Below, piece after piece: positions 8,958 through 16,852 of a stretch of DNA of 45,960 bases. The stretch's first letter is position 1. Every line of letters begins with the position of its first letter. Source of the stretch: Bacteroidales bacterium (lineage in GTDB: Bacteria > Bacteroidota > Bacteroidia > Bacteroidales > UBA932); contig JAEEVG010000015.1 of the NCBI GenBank assembly GCA_016290835.1, positions 1-45,960 of the forward strand, in the 5' to 3' direction. The position numbers and the translations under genes are program-made. Below the pieces are notes generated by a model. It had not been told where the DNA came from. It worked only from the letters and a program-made list of their open reading frames with translations, and made no database searches.

Positions 8958-10174
8958 ACAAATGCGGTCTTGAGACGCGGTGTCGATGCAAACACGCCCA
9001 GACAGGCAAAGAAGAGCCAGATGAATGTCGGGGAAGTATAGACGCTGTTAATGATCGAATACAAGGGGAAGGCGAACAAGGAGGCGAATAATACCATTCT
9101 ACGCGGGACATCCTTCTCCTTACGGGCCGCCCGGAACAAGATCAACAACAACGCTACAAAGCAAAAGAAAAAGATGACTCCCCCCTCCAGCAACAACTCG
9201 AACAGCAGATTATGCGAATAGGTCAAATCCGTCGTATTGCCCGGGAACGTCGTCAGCACGGGTATCATGCTTCCGAAGCCCTGCCCGAATCCCCAGGACT
9301 GCGCAAATAGTTGCAACGAACTTCCCCACAACACCATCCGGGTACTGTCCCTGAAAACATCTTTTCCCGCTGTCCTGGTGATGATGGCTTCCAGCAGGAA
9401 TCCGCCCAGAACCACCATCATGATGGCTAGCAGTATGATGAGCAGAAGCACATTGCGCTTCATACGCTTGTTCTTCCCCTTGGATGCACAGAGCATGAAG
9501 ACGCCCACCATGACAACCATGCTCAAAATGGCTCCGCGGGAAGCGTTCAACAAGACAATCGAGACCATCAGCAAGAGAATGCCCCACAAAGCCAGGCGCC
9601 GCCTCTTCCTGCCCTCCATCAATAACCGATACAACAGAAACGGCAGGCAGAAGACGATGAATAGGCTATAGGTGTTGTAATTGTGGAAAGTGACCGCTGC
9701 GCGGTGACCACCGGCAGATTCAATCAGGTCTTCATGTGCCATTACGGCCAGGTGATGATCCGTCGTCATCTCAAAAACCGCGACTGCCGCTGTCAACAAG
9801 AAGGCTCCCACCCAACCCTTCGCAATGGAATCGAAAGGCAGGTTCGCTTTCTGGGAGAAGACAATGATCTCCAGGCACATGACCATGTGTATGAGTGCGC
9901 GCACCAGTAACATAAAACAGTGCTTGAAATCCGGCACCCAGAGCATGGACAGGGAGGCATACGCAAACAGGAAAACAAAAACGACCAGAACATTCTGATT
10001 GCGGGCCTGACGGAAACAAGAAGCGGCCTGAAGCAGCCACGGGAGAAACAGAATCGTAAGGAGAATGATCGGCTGGACAAAGTAAGGCAGAATGTATCCG
10101 AAGACAGAACTCAGTATCAACAGTACGATCATATAATCGTACATATTTGCTCTTCTTCCAATTTCTGCTTTCAT
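8954..10174 (-). CDS. O-antigen polymerase/ligase-like integral membrane protein (Wzy family)
   Basis: A 406-residue polytopic membrane protein with roughly ten to twelve hydrophobic segments and a large periplasmic loop near 290-335 (DSTRMVLWGSSLQLF, GFGQGFGSMIPV, TYSHNLLFELLLEGG). This matches the Wzy_C/O-antigen ligase family: the R-x3-W and G-x-G-x-G plus H-N pattern is typical. In a Wzy-dependent locus it would polymerise lipid-linked repeat units in the periplasm. It is the only such gene in the window, and no Wzx flippase is visible. The start follows the glycerophosphotransferase-like gene by 15 bp. Confidence 0.87.
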   Translation of the reverse strand: MKAEIGRRANMYDYMIVLLILSSVFGYILPYFVQPIILLTILFLPWLLQAASCFRQARNQNVLVVFVFLFAYASLSMLWVPDFKHCFMLLVRALIHMVMCLEIIVFSQKANLPFDSIAKGWVGAFLLTAAVAVFEMTTDHHLAVMAHEDLIESAGGHRAAVTFHNYNTYSLFIVFCLPFLLYRLLMEGRKRRRLALWGILLLMVSIVLLNASRGAILSMVVMVGVFMLCASKGKNKRMKRNVLLLIILLAIMMVVLGGFLLEAIITRTAGKDVFRDSTRMVLWGSSLQLFAQSWGFGQGFGSMIPVLTTFPGNTTDLTYSHNLLFELLLEGGVIFFFCFVALLLILFRAARKEKDVPRRMVLFASLFAFPLYSIINSVYTSPTFIWLFFACLGVFASTPRLKTAFV

Positions 10175-10189
10175 ACGTCCGTATCGTAC

Positions 10190-11419
10190 TCAAGATTCTC
10201 CCAGAATGGCCCGGATGACATTCTCGCAGGCGGAGCAACCGCCGGGCGGGATCAGGTGGGACCGAAAATAGGCTTCCCGTGCCTCCGCCTTCGGGTCCTC
10301 ACCCGCGATGACGCGCCGGATGAATGCCTCGATCTCTTCGCCCGTCCGGCCCAACTCATGCATTTCGAGGGCCTGACGTGTCTGCAAATTGGCGTCTGGA
10401 CCCAGGACCTCTCCCGAGGCGAGATACATGACCGGCTTGTGCGTATAGAGATATTCCAGCATAAAAGAGCCGCTGTCATGGATCATCGCATCGGAGTACT
10501 GGAACAAGCCCATATACTCGCCATTCTCGCACTGGCCGTTCTCCAGATCGCTCCACGCTTCATAATAGGCGGCGGTCCGCTCCGATCCCCACATTTTTTC
10601 CAACTTCGGTCTCAGGAGCGGATGGGGTTTGAAGACCCACTGCGTCCGGTCGTAATATTTCCGGGCCATCTCCAACATGAAATCGCCGAACTGCAAAAAC
10701 GTCGACCGATGGACCATTTCGTGACCGATTGTATGGTGCGGGGCATAAATAATCCGCTTCCGGGAAGGAAGCGGTTTCCAAGGATCGCGATAGCAGCTTT
10801 TATCCTTCATCAAGTCATCCATCACCGTCAACCCGGTCACGATCGTATTCCTGCCGCCATTGTCCATGATGGCTTTCATCTCCTCCTGCTCGGTCTCATT
10901 CTCCACGTAAACCTGCCAGGCATAGTTATGGAAAAAGGTATTCTGATTGAAATCCCGGGTCGTGTTCCGGAAGCAATAACTCATATAGCAGAACAACGAT
11001 TTCAGATTCCTGCGGAAGAACAGGGATTTGTCTATGCACCAACTATAGGGCTTCTGATAGAATATGATATCCGGGTGGAAGCGTGCCGCGATGGTCTCGC
11101 CTTCTTTCAAGCAGCAGAAAGCATAGCCTTTCTGCTCCAGATAACGTACAACATTATGGATCTCCTCTTGGTTCTCTTTCGAAGGGACGGCCAGTAATTC
11201 AGGGAGGAAACGCGGGTGCTCCCTCATCCGATTATACAGCCCTTCCGTCTTCCAGGAAGCCAGTTCGAAAACCACGAACAACACCTGGATTTGCTCTTTC
11301 TGACGCATCTGCCGAACCAATCGCGGTATCGTGCGACGCGTGTAGAACAAGCGCTCCGGGGTGAGGACGACTTTCTTGCCCTCATGCAAAAAACGGATGA
11401 TGGCCTGCCGGTTTGTCAT
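10190..11419 (-). CDS. CDP-glycerol glycerophosphotransferase family protein
   Basis: A 409-residue GT-B protein like TagB/TagF (PF04464), which transfer glycerol-phosphate or ribitol-phosphate from a CDP-alditol to a glycan. The family signature is in the C-terminal half: IIYAPHHTIGHEM near 225, WVFKPHPLLRPKLEKMWG near 265 and AMIHDSGSFMLEYLYTHKP near 315-335, with the two histidine sites (PHH and PHP) that contact the CDP-alditol phosphates. No signal or transmembrane segment is seen, so it probably acts on the cytoplasmic face. It is encoded near a TagD-like cytidylyltransferase (12,624-13,025), supporting a phosphoalditol decoration. The acceptor is unknown. Confidence 0.85.
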   Translation of the reverse strand: MTNRQAIIRFLHEGKKVVLTPERLFYTRRTIPRLVRQMRQKEQIQVLFVVFELASWKTEGLYNRMREHPRFLPELLAVPSKENQEEIHNVVRYLEQKGYAFCCLKEGETIAARFHPDIIFYQKPYSWCIDKSLFFRRNLKSLFCYMSYCFRNTTRDFNQNTFFHNYAWQVYVENETEQEEMKAIMDNGGRNTIVTGLTVMDDLMKDKSCYRDPWKPLPSRKRIIYAPHHTIGHEMVHRSTFLQFGDFMLEMARKYYDRTQWVFKPHPLLRPKLEKMWGSERTAAYYEAWSDLENGQCENGEYMGLFQYSDAMIHDSGSFMLEYLYTHKPVMYLASGEVLGPDANLQTRQALEMHELGRTGEEIEAFIRRVIAGEDPKAEAREAYFRSHLIPPGGCSACENVIRAILGES

Positions 11420-12618
11420 TTTACGATCCTTCTCAAGAAACGCTTGAGTATCAAGCTCCTCCAGATTCTTTCCAACGCATGCTCCGGCTCCGGGTCCTTT
11501 TCATCGCGCACGAAATGGATATCCGAAGATGCCAGCAATTGACGACATTCCTTGGTGGACAGGAATCCCTGATACCAGTCATCCTGGCAAACCCGTTCAT
11601 TGACAAAAACGGCTTTGGATCCCTCCGGAATATCCGTTCGCAAATCCTGGCTGTCCTCCCCGATAAGATAATTCACCATCAAAGCGGGAAGATTGACACC
11701 CATCCGGGTGACCGCATAACCGGATCCACCGAAACGGAGATTCATCTCGCTGAAATAATAATAACCCTCGCTCAAGAAAAAATCGATGTCGAAAACGCCC
11801 ACGTAACCGACGGCCAGGACAAATGCCCTGAATTGGTCAATCAGCGCCTCGAAACCCTCGGGAGAACTGACCTGTCCCTGCATGGCCAGGCCGAAATGGC
11901 TCTCAGACGGTCTCAGGAAGCGGATAATGCCGGGAATGACGACCGTCTGCCCGTCCGAAAATCCCAACACAGCAAATTCTTCTTCAATCTGTTTGAAGTC
12001 CTCCACCAGCACCTTGCTCGCCCCCATACTCCCCAAGTGCTCGATGACCGAGCGGAGTTCAGCCTCCTTGTCGCATCGGCGCATATATTTGTCCCCTTTA
12101 AGGGTGATCAGCGGCTTCGGGAAACAAGGGTAGCGGACATCGGAGGGCAGCGTGTACGCCCCTTCGGAAATCGTCACGATCCGGGACCTCGCGACATTCA
12201 TCCCCAGCGACCTGGCCAGATCTTTCTGCAAGCCCTTGTCCATCCAGCGATAGACTTCGCCTTGCTTATTGCGGATATTCGGGAAGACAAAAGAATCCTT
12301 CAGGATGTCTTGATTCCGGTCGATAACCGAAGCGGAGAAATCGCTGTCCGGGAAAATGACCGTCTTCTGCGTTTCGTGGACACATCGCTCGAGCAGCAGA
12401 CGAATCAGGCCTTTCTCATCTTTTTTGGGGCAGTAATAGAACTCATCGACATATTTGCTATAGCAATCGACCGGTCTGGTCATGTCCATCTTACCCGCCC
12501 GCTTCCGGCCCGTCAATACGATCACGATGACATAACAGCCGATTTCTGCGACAGAACGGATCACGCCCAGCCGGGACGTATACCCGTGACCGATGACAAC
12601 TACACGCTTTTGCATCAT
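11416..12618 (-). CDS. ATP-grasp enzyme (carbamoyl-phosphate-synthase-like fold)
   Basis: A 400-residue ATP-grasp ligase. It opens with a Rossmann-like nucleotide motif (RVVVIGHGYTSRLGVIRSV) and has a central ATP-grasp core: YPCFPKPL near 165, KVLVEDFKQIEEEFAVLGF near 200 and DIDFFLSEGYYYFSEMNLRFGGSG near 290-315, which supplies the magnesium-binding E/N pair. The family couples a carboxylate to an amine or thiol at the cost of ATP. Here the substrate is unknown: amide linkage of an amino acid or hydroxy acid to a sugar is plausible. It overlaps the glycerophosphotransferase gene by 4 bp. Confidence 0.82.
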   Translation of the reverse strand: MMQKRVVVIGHGYTSRLGVIRSVAEIGCYVIVIVLTGRKRAGKMDMTRPVDCYSKYVDEFYYCPKKDEKGLIRLLLERCVHETQKTVIFPDSDFSASVIDRNQDILKDSFVFPNIRNKQGEVYRWMDKGLQKDLARSLGMNVARSRIVTISEGAYTLPSDVRYPCFPKPLITLKGDKYMRRCDKEAELRSVIEHLGSMGASKVLVEDFKQIEEEFAVLGFSDGQTVVIPGIIRFLRPSESHFGLAMQGQVSSPEGFEALIDQFRAFVLAVGYVGVFDIDFFLSEGYYYFSEMNLRFGGSGYAVTRMGVNLPALMVNYLIGEDSQDLRTDIPEGSKAVFVNERVCQDDWYQGFLSTKECRQLLASSDIHFVRDEKDPEPEHALERIWRSLILKRFLRRIVK

Positions 12619-12623
12619 AAGTT

Positions 12624-13025
12624 CTAATGCTTTTTGTATTCCCGGAGCATCGTCGAGGAGATGCCCTCCGTCCTGGGGAGGACGACGACCTCTTTACCCG
12701 CCTGCTCAGACCACGCCACGGCCCTTTGGAAACCGGCATGTACCTGGTCGGGGCCCTTGGCGAAGACATCGAAGTCGATGTTCCGGATGTCGTCATCGAC
12801 ATCCTTATAGACCACGACTTCATCCACATACTTGATCGCGCCGACCATAAAGACACGCTCCTGGGTATTGTACACCATTCGGGTATCCGGCTTATACTTC
12901 AGGATGAAATCGCTGTCCTGAACGGCGACGATCAGATAATCACCTAGTTCCTTGGCCCGTTTAAATAACAGGATATGTCCGATATGAAGCATGTCGAACA
13001 CGCCGAAAGTCACAATTTTCTTCAT
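12624..13025 (-). CDS. tagD: Glycerol-3-phosphate cytidylyltransferase-like protein
   Basis: A 133-residue cytidylyltransferase making CDP-glycerol from CTP and glycerol-3-phosphate (or a related CDP-alditol). It shows the HIGH motif in FDMLHIGHILLFKRA (about 13-27), the VAVQDSDF segment and the family motif RTEGISSTMLRE near 118-129. Length and motifs match TagD closely. It lies 5 bp upstream of the ATP-grasp gene and in the same operon as a CDP-glycerol glycerophosphotransferase, giving donor synthesis and donor use side by side. Ribitol-phosphate or another alditol cannot be excluded. Confidence 0.88.
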   Translation of the reverse strand: MKKIVTFGVFDMLHIGHILLFKRAKELGDYLIVAVQDSDFILKYKPDTRMVYNTQERVFMVGAIKYVDEVVVYKDVDDDIRNIDFDVFAKGPDQVHAGFQRAVAWSEQAGKEVVVLPRTEGISSTMLREYKKH

Positions 13026-13037
13026 GGGCGCACCTTT

Positions 13038-14063
13038 TTATTTCTTTCTCTCGAAAATGGTCCTTTTCTCAATTTTCCGGAATTGTTCGCGTATCCCTTG
13101 CCGAGATGCTATCTGCCAGATAATCAACGGGGTATGATTGCCTTCTACCAGCACCCAGCCATCTTTGGTCAAAGCCAGATCCCAGCCGACGAAGGTAGCC
13201 TCCGGCAAGGCCGATGCCGCTTGCCGGGCCATCTCGCAAGCTTTCTTCCACTGAGGGATGCAATAGCCGGACAACGCCTTGTGCGAATCAGGATGCTCCG
13301 TGAATATATGCCGCTTTTCATCTGCCGCACCGATAATGTCACCGGTGAGAGGGTCGATGGCAGCGAAAATTCCGCCGGACCCGGCATTATCGACAAAGCT
13401 GCCGGCGTGTCCCATCCGTAAGCAAGGCCACAACACTTCCACTTCGCCATCGCCAAAATTCACCGTGTTGATGCGCAAGGTATTCACCGATGAGGTATTG
13501 AATGCGGCCAGCGCTTCATCCTGCACGATCAAGGCTTCAAGTACGCCACCGCCACTGCTGGTCAGCAACTCCTTGATTGCATCCAAATCCTCATACACAC
13601 CGACGCCCCGGCCACGATTCATCCGCTGTGGCTTTACGACGATTTGCTTGTGGCCGAGCGCGGCGAAATCCGAGATCTTTTCCATCACTCCGCCCGAGGC
13701 GATATCCGCTGCCGAAATATATGCGACATCTCGCTGGTAGAGGTCTGAGAAACGCTGATAAGCGCGGTACTTGTCTCCCAATATTCTACCCGCAGCGGGG
13801 CTATTGACGGTCTCGTAATACAAAGAACATTCATGAAAGGATACCCGGGAGCGTATTTCTTTGAAACTCATCTTGTCGCACTGGAGACGATAGAAGTCTT
13901 TGGCCCCCATCCCAAACAGGAGCCAAGCCACCAACGACCGCCGCCGAGCAACAGGATCGGAGGGGAACATAGCACGGAAAGACCGGCGCCTCTTGGGATT
14001 CTTTATATAATGAAAAAGCCGGAAGGCGATTGTCTTCTTCAGTCTATATGTAAGCCTTTTCAT
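13038..14063 (-). CDS. Sugar-transfer-associated ATP-grasp protein
   Basis: An ATP-grasp protein of the polysaccharide-linked family PF14397 (about 341 residues from the chosen start). Motifs include VVKPQRMNRGRGVGVYED (ATP-binding lysine and glycine-rich loop), a VEVLWPCLRMG stretch, GGIFAAIDPLTGDIIG and VGWDLALTKDGWVLVEGNHTP, which carries the metal-binding E/N pair. I place the start at ATG 14,063 (MKRLTYRLKK), 1 bp beyond the stop of the upstream gene; a longer frame to 14,108 would overlap that gene by 44 bp. Family members are found beside glycosyltransferases, but their reaction is not established. Confidence 0.85.
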   Translation of the reverse strand: MKRLTYRLKKTIAFRLFHYIKNPKRRRSFRAMFPSDPVARRRSLVAWLLFGMGAKDFYRLQCDKMSFKEIRSRVSFHECSLYYETVNSPAAGRILGDKYRAYQRFSDLYQRDVAYISAADIASGGVMEKISDFAALGHKQIVVKPQRMNRGRGVGVYEDLDAIKELLTSSGGGVLEALIVQDEALAAFNTSSVNTLRINTVNFGDGEVEVLWPCLRMGHAGSFVDNAGSGGIFAAIDPLTGDIIGAADEKRHIFTEHPDSHKALSGYCIPQWKKACEMARQAASALPEATFVGWDLALTKDGWVLVEGNHTPLIIWQIASRQGIREQFRKIEKRTIFERKK

Positions 14064-14064
14064 T

Positions 14065-14661
14065 TCAGATTCCGAATCGTTTCTTTCCCTGGATATTGAA
14101 ACGGACAAGCGTGTAGTATTTAGAGAACAGGAAACGCAGACGGCAGTACCACATCGGGAACGGATTCCCGCCCAGCCACTTGACGAATATGACGGAGTAG
14201 TGTCCCGGGAAAGAACGATAGGCCACTTCTACAAAGCCGTTGCGGAGCGCATTCTCCCGGACGATCGTATTCCCGAGCGGGGTATCTGCCTGCATCATCT
14301 CTGCACCGACCTCCCGGACATATTCATCCCGGAGCTGGTTCATCTCTTCCCGGATGCCGATTCCCTGGTATCGGGGCAGCAAAGCGGAGAACATGCTATG
14401 AGCGACCAGTTTGCCTTTGTCATACCAATGGCGGCCGCGATAAAAACCCACGGACGTCGTACCGATCAGTTTTCCCGAAGCCAGCGCGACGAAACACCGC
14501 CCATCCGGTCCGACCCTGCGTTCCAACTCATCAGCGGGAAGTTGGGTGGACTTCATCACGATGTTCCGGGCGATATTTTTCTGATGCGCATCCACCAACA
14601 AGTTATGAATCTCCTCCCACGTAACTTGTTCCGGCTTTTGCATCACCTCGATTCTCTCCAT
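14065..14661 (-). CDS. GNAT-family N-acyltransferase
   Basis: A 198-residue protein of the GNAT fold. GKLIGTTSVGFYRGRHW forms the beta-4 region, LLPRYQGIGIREEMNQLRDEYV is the acyl-donor-binding loop and helix (Q/R-x-x-G-x-G/A variant), and DTPLGNTIVRENALRNGFVEVAYRSF is the usual N-A-L-x-x-G-F end. The C-terminus has an extra hydrophobic/basic tail (about 160-198), which could contact the membrane. GNAT enzymes use acyl-CoA or acyl-ACP; with an acyl-ACP cassette just upstream in the operon, this is a good candidate for the transferase that moves the acyl group to an amino sugar. Confidence 0.82.
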   Translation of the reverse strand: MERIEVMQKPEQVTWEEIHNLLVDAHQKNIARNIVMKSTQLPADELERRVGPDGRCFVALASGKLIGTTSVGFYRGRHWYDKGKLVAHSMFSALLPRYQGIGIREEMNQLRDEYVREVGAEMMQADTPLGNTIVRENALRNGFVEVAYRSFPGHYSVIFVKWLGGNPFPMWYCRLRFLFSKYYTLVRFNIQGKKRFGI

Positions 14662-14677
14662 ACCCTAACACTAAGTT

Positions 14678-15547
14678 TCACTCCTTACCTTCCTTATTAT
14701 GACCCTCGACTTCAGTTTTTCCTTGCAAATTGATCTGAATAGAAAATGCATCATCATAGAACCGCTGTGAATCAACACGAAGCGACTTGGGGAATTTGCT
14801 GATCACCGCGGCCGGATTTCCGGCAACGATACAATTGGCAGGTACCGGATGTGTAACCACCGAACCTGCGGAAATGATGGAATTCTCTCCGATGCTCTTC
14901 ACGTTGGGCATGATGATAGCATGAGAACCGATCACAACATTATCGGCAATGGTCAACGGCGTGTTATGAGCCCGATTGGAGAAAGGGATCAGATCTCCAT
15001 CCGCATAAGTTCCGAACGAGTCATGGTTATGGGTCAGTATCTTGACACCCTCTGATATTTTCACCAGGTTCCCGATGGTCAAATCTCCCGTGATATCGAC
15101 ATCCACATTCCGGGCAAAAAGGCAGTCACTGCCGATGGATAATTTCCCGATCCTTCGATGCTCAAATATAAACATCACACCATACTGCACATGGCAGCGA
15201 TCTCCCATATGATAACGTTTGGTATAGGCGCGTCTCCGTCTACTTTTCCACTTGGCATTCTTTTGATAGCGAATATCAGCATATTTGATGAGGAACTGCC
15301 AATTCTTATCCCGTTTCTTGACATAATCAACCTTATCCTGGAGCAGTTTCTTCACCATTTCTTTATTATCCCCAGTCAGGGCATAAACGCCGTACTTGAC
15401 ATAGTCAGGACCCGTCAGATTGTAGCGGATACATAATCCTATCATCTCCCCGTAGAGTGAGAAAAAAGAACGGTCCGTCTTGTCTTTAACTCTGTTGACC
15501 AATTCCGGTCCTCGGACAATGGCCTGTAAAATGTTGTGGATATTCAT
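14678..15547 (-). CDS. Hexapeptide-repeat acyltransferase with N-terminal extension
   Basis: A 289-residue acyltransferase. About 110 residues of charged helical sequence precede a left-handed beta-helix domain (about 120-240) with turns LSIGSDCLFARNVDVDITGDLTIG, ITHNHDSFG-like active-site histidines (LTHNHDS), a DNVVIGSHAIIMPNV segment and the GNPAAV ending. The ATG at 15,547 (MNIHNILQ) is chosen because upstream in-frame codons are antisense-like read-through of the KAS III end; the stop of KAS III lies 8 bp away. The helical N-terminus is unusual for simple sugar O-acetyltransferases and may bind a carrier protein. Confidence 0.82.
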   Translation of the reverse strand: MNIHNILQAIVRGPELVNRVKDKTDRSFFSLYGEMIGLCIRYNLTGPDYVKYGVYALTGDNKEMVKKLLQDKVDYVKKRDKNWQFLIKYADIRYQKNAKWKSRRRRAYTKRYHMGDRCHVQYGVMFIFEHRRIGKLSIGSDCLFARNVDVDITGDLTIGNLVKISEGVKILTHNHDSFGTYADGDLIPFSNRAHNTPLTIADNVVIGSHAIIMPNVKSIGENSIISAGSVVTHPVPANCIVAGNPAAVISKFPKSLRVDSQRFYDDAFSIQINLQGKTEVEGHNKEGKE

Positions 15548-15555
15548 AAAAGGGT

Positions 15556-16611
15556 TTAAAGTTTTGAGACCGGGAGGACTGTCATCGTCTGCGTCCGCAG
15601 CACCATCGTCCCCCAGGTCAGACCGAGGCCGAAGGAGGAGCAAAGCAGGGTCAGCGGACGGCTCCGGAGTTCCTCCGCAAGGTTCCAACTCATCAGCATC
15701 GGGATGGACGCACCGCCCAGGTTACCGAACTCCTGCAAGTCATAGGGTACCTTCTCCAGCGGAAGCTTGAGTTTCTTGACAATCCGGTCCACAATCAGCT
15801 TATTCGCCTGGTGGATCAGAAAATAATCCACATTATCCGGAGTCAGTTCATAGGTCTCCATCAGTTTCTTAATACTGATGGGCGGTCGGGAGATGGCAAA
15901 GGAAAAGACATCCATCCCATTGATCAGGGTATCCTTCGGCGCACGGATGATGCCGTTACCGAAGTCCTCCTCGACGAAGGATTCGGCCGTAATCGGATGT
16001 CGGAAGCCCCCGTGGGGCGTGATCAGGGCCTCGTAGCCGGAGCCAAGGGTATTGAACTCGATTACGATGGGATCGGCGGCGGGGTCATACTCCAGAGCCA
16101 TCGCCGTGCCGCTGTCGCCGAAGAGTGGCACGCGGCTCTTGTCCTTCATTGAACCCATCCGGAGCGCGGTGTCCCCTACCAGCAGCAGAGCACGCCTTAC
16201 GCTCCCGGCGCTGAGCAGATTGCCCGCCACATTGATGGCATACATACTGCCGCAACAGCCCATCGGGATGTCCAGCACAAAAGTGCTGGTCGGAAGTCCG
16301 AGCCGGTGCTGGAGGATGCCGGCGGTAGGCGGGGTCTTGTAGTCCCCCGTCACAGAACCGAACACCAGCACGTCAATACTCTCCCGCTCCCAGCCCAGGG
16401 CGGCGAGGAGCCGCTCGGCGGCATCGAAGCACAGGTCGGAAGTACAAAGCTCCTCCGGACCGATATAACGGTTCTTGATACCGACGGTCCTGTCAAAAGT
16501 CTCAGCTTCTTCCGGCGTGAAGATATCGAAATCCGCCGTCTTGACAGCGTGGGCGGGAACGGTCCCCGTAACGCCCCGGACGGCCACGTTCTTGATTTCC
16601 CAGAGCGCCAT
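15556..16611 (-). CDS. Beta-ketoacyl-ACP synthase III (FabH-like)
   Basis: A 351-residue thiolase-fold condensing enzyme that would join an acyl starter to malonyl-ACP. The Cys-His-Asn triad is readable: C119 in DIPMGCCGSM, H267 in FLIHQANKL and N297 in GNLGGASIP. It differs from housekeeping FabH by the double cysteine and by GC in place of the usual AAC-A-G context. Its start overlaps the last base of the ACP stop (16,611), so translation is coupled with its likely carrier. In this operon it probably builds a short, modified acyl chain for the polysaccharide, not membrane lipid. Confidence 0.9.
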   Translation of the reverse strand: MALWEIKNVAVRGVTGTVPAHAVKTADFDIFTPEEAETFDRTVGIKNRYIGPEELCTSDLCFDAAERLLAALGWERESIDVLVFGSVTGDYKTPPTAGILQHRLGLPTSTFVLDIPMGCCGSMYAINVAGNLLSAGSVRRALLLVGDTALRMGSMKDKSRVPLFGDSGTAMALEYDPAADPIVIEFNTLGSGYEALITPHGGFRHPITAESFVEEDFGNGIIRAPKDTLINGMDVFSFAISRPPISIKKLMETYELTPDNVDYFLIHQANKLIVDRIVKKLKLPLEKVPYDLQEFGNLGGASIPMLMSWNLAEELRSRPLTLLCSSFGLGLTWGTMVLRTQTMTVLPVSKL

Positions 16612-16850
16612 TACAGTTCGATATCGTATTTGGCCAGGATCGCCTTGGCGTTTTCGTAAGAGGTAAACTCGAGGATGTCTTCCGGATCGAGCATGATGTC
16701 GAATGTGTCTTCAACGCTGCTGGTCAGACTCAACTGGCGGACACTGTCCCAGCCGGACACGCTTTTATTGTCAAAACCGGCCCCGAGGGCCTCTGCATCC
16801 ACGGAGAAAACTTCGCAGAAGATGCTGTTCAATTGTTCAAGATTGCTCAT
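16611..16850 (-). CDS. Acyl carrier protein (first of two in the locus)
   Basis: A 79-residue acidic acyl carrier protein. The 4'-phosphopantetheine serine is S36 in SGWDSVRQLSL, the W-D-S form seen in dedicated pathway carriers, unlike the GADSLDTVEL of fatty-acid AcpP. Helical pattern and length fit the family. It lies 2 bp downstream of the AMP-dependent ligase stop and overlaps KAS III, so it is likely loaded by that ligase and elongated by KAS III. Confidence 0.92.
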   Translation of the reverse strand: MSNLEQLNSIFCEVFSVDAEALGAGFDNKSVSGWDSVRQLSLTSSVEDTFDIMLDPEDILEFTSYENAKAILAKYDIEL

Positions 16851-16852
16851 TC

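Noticed and set aside
15548-15688. N-terminal extension of the hexapeptide transferase up to 15,688
   Set aside because: These 47 codons lie over the KAS III 3' end in another frame and give a low-complexity sequence unlike the family.
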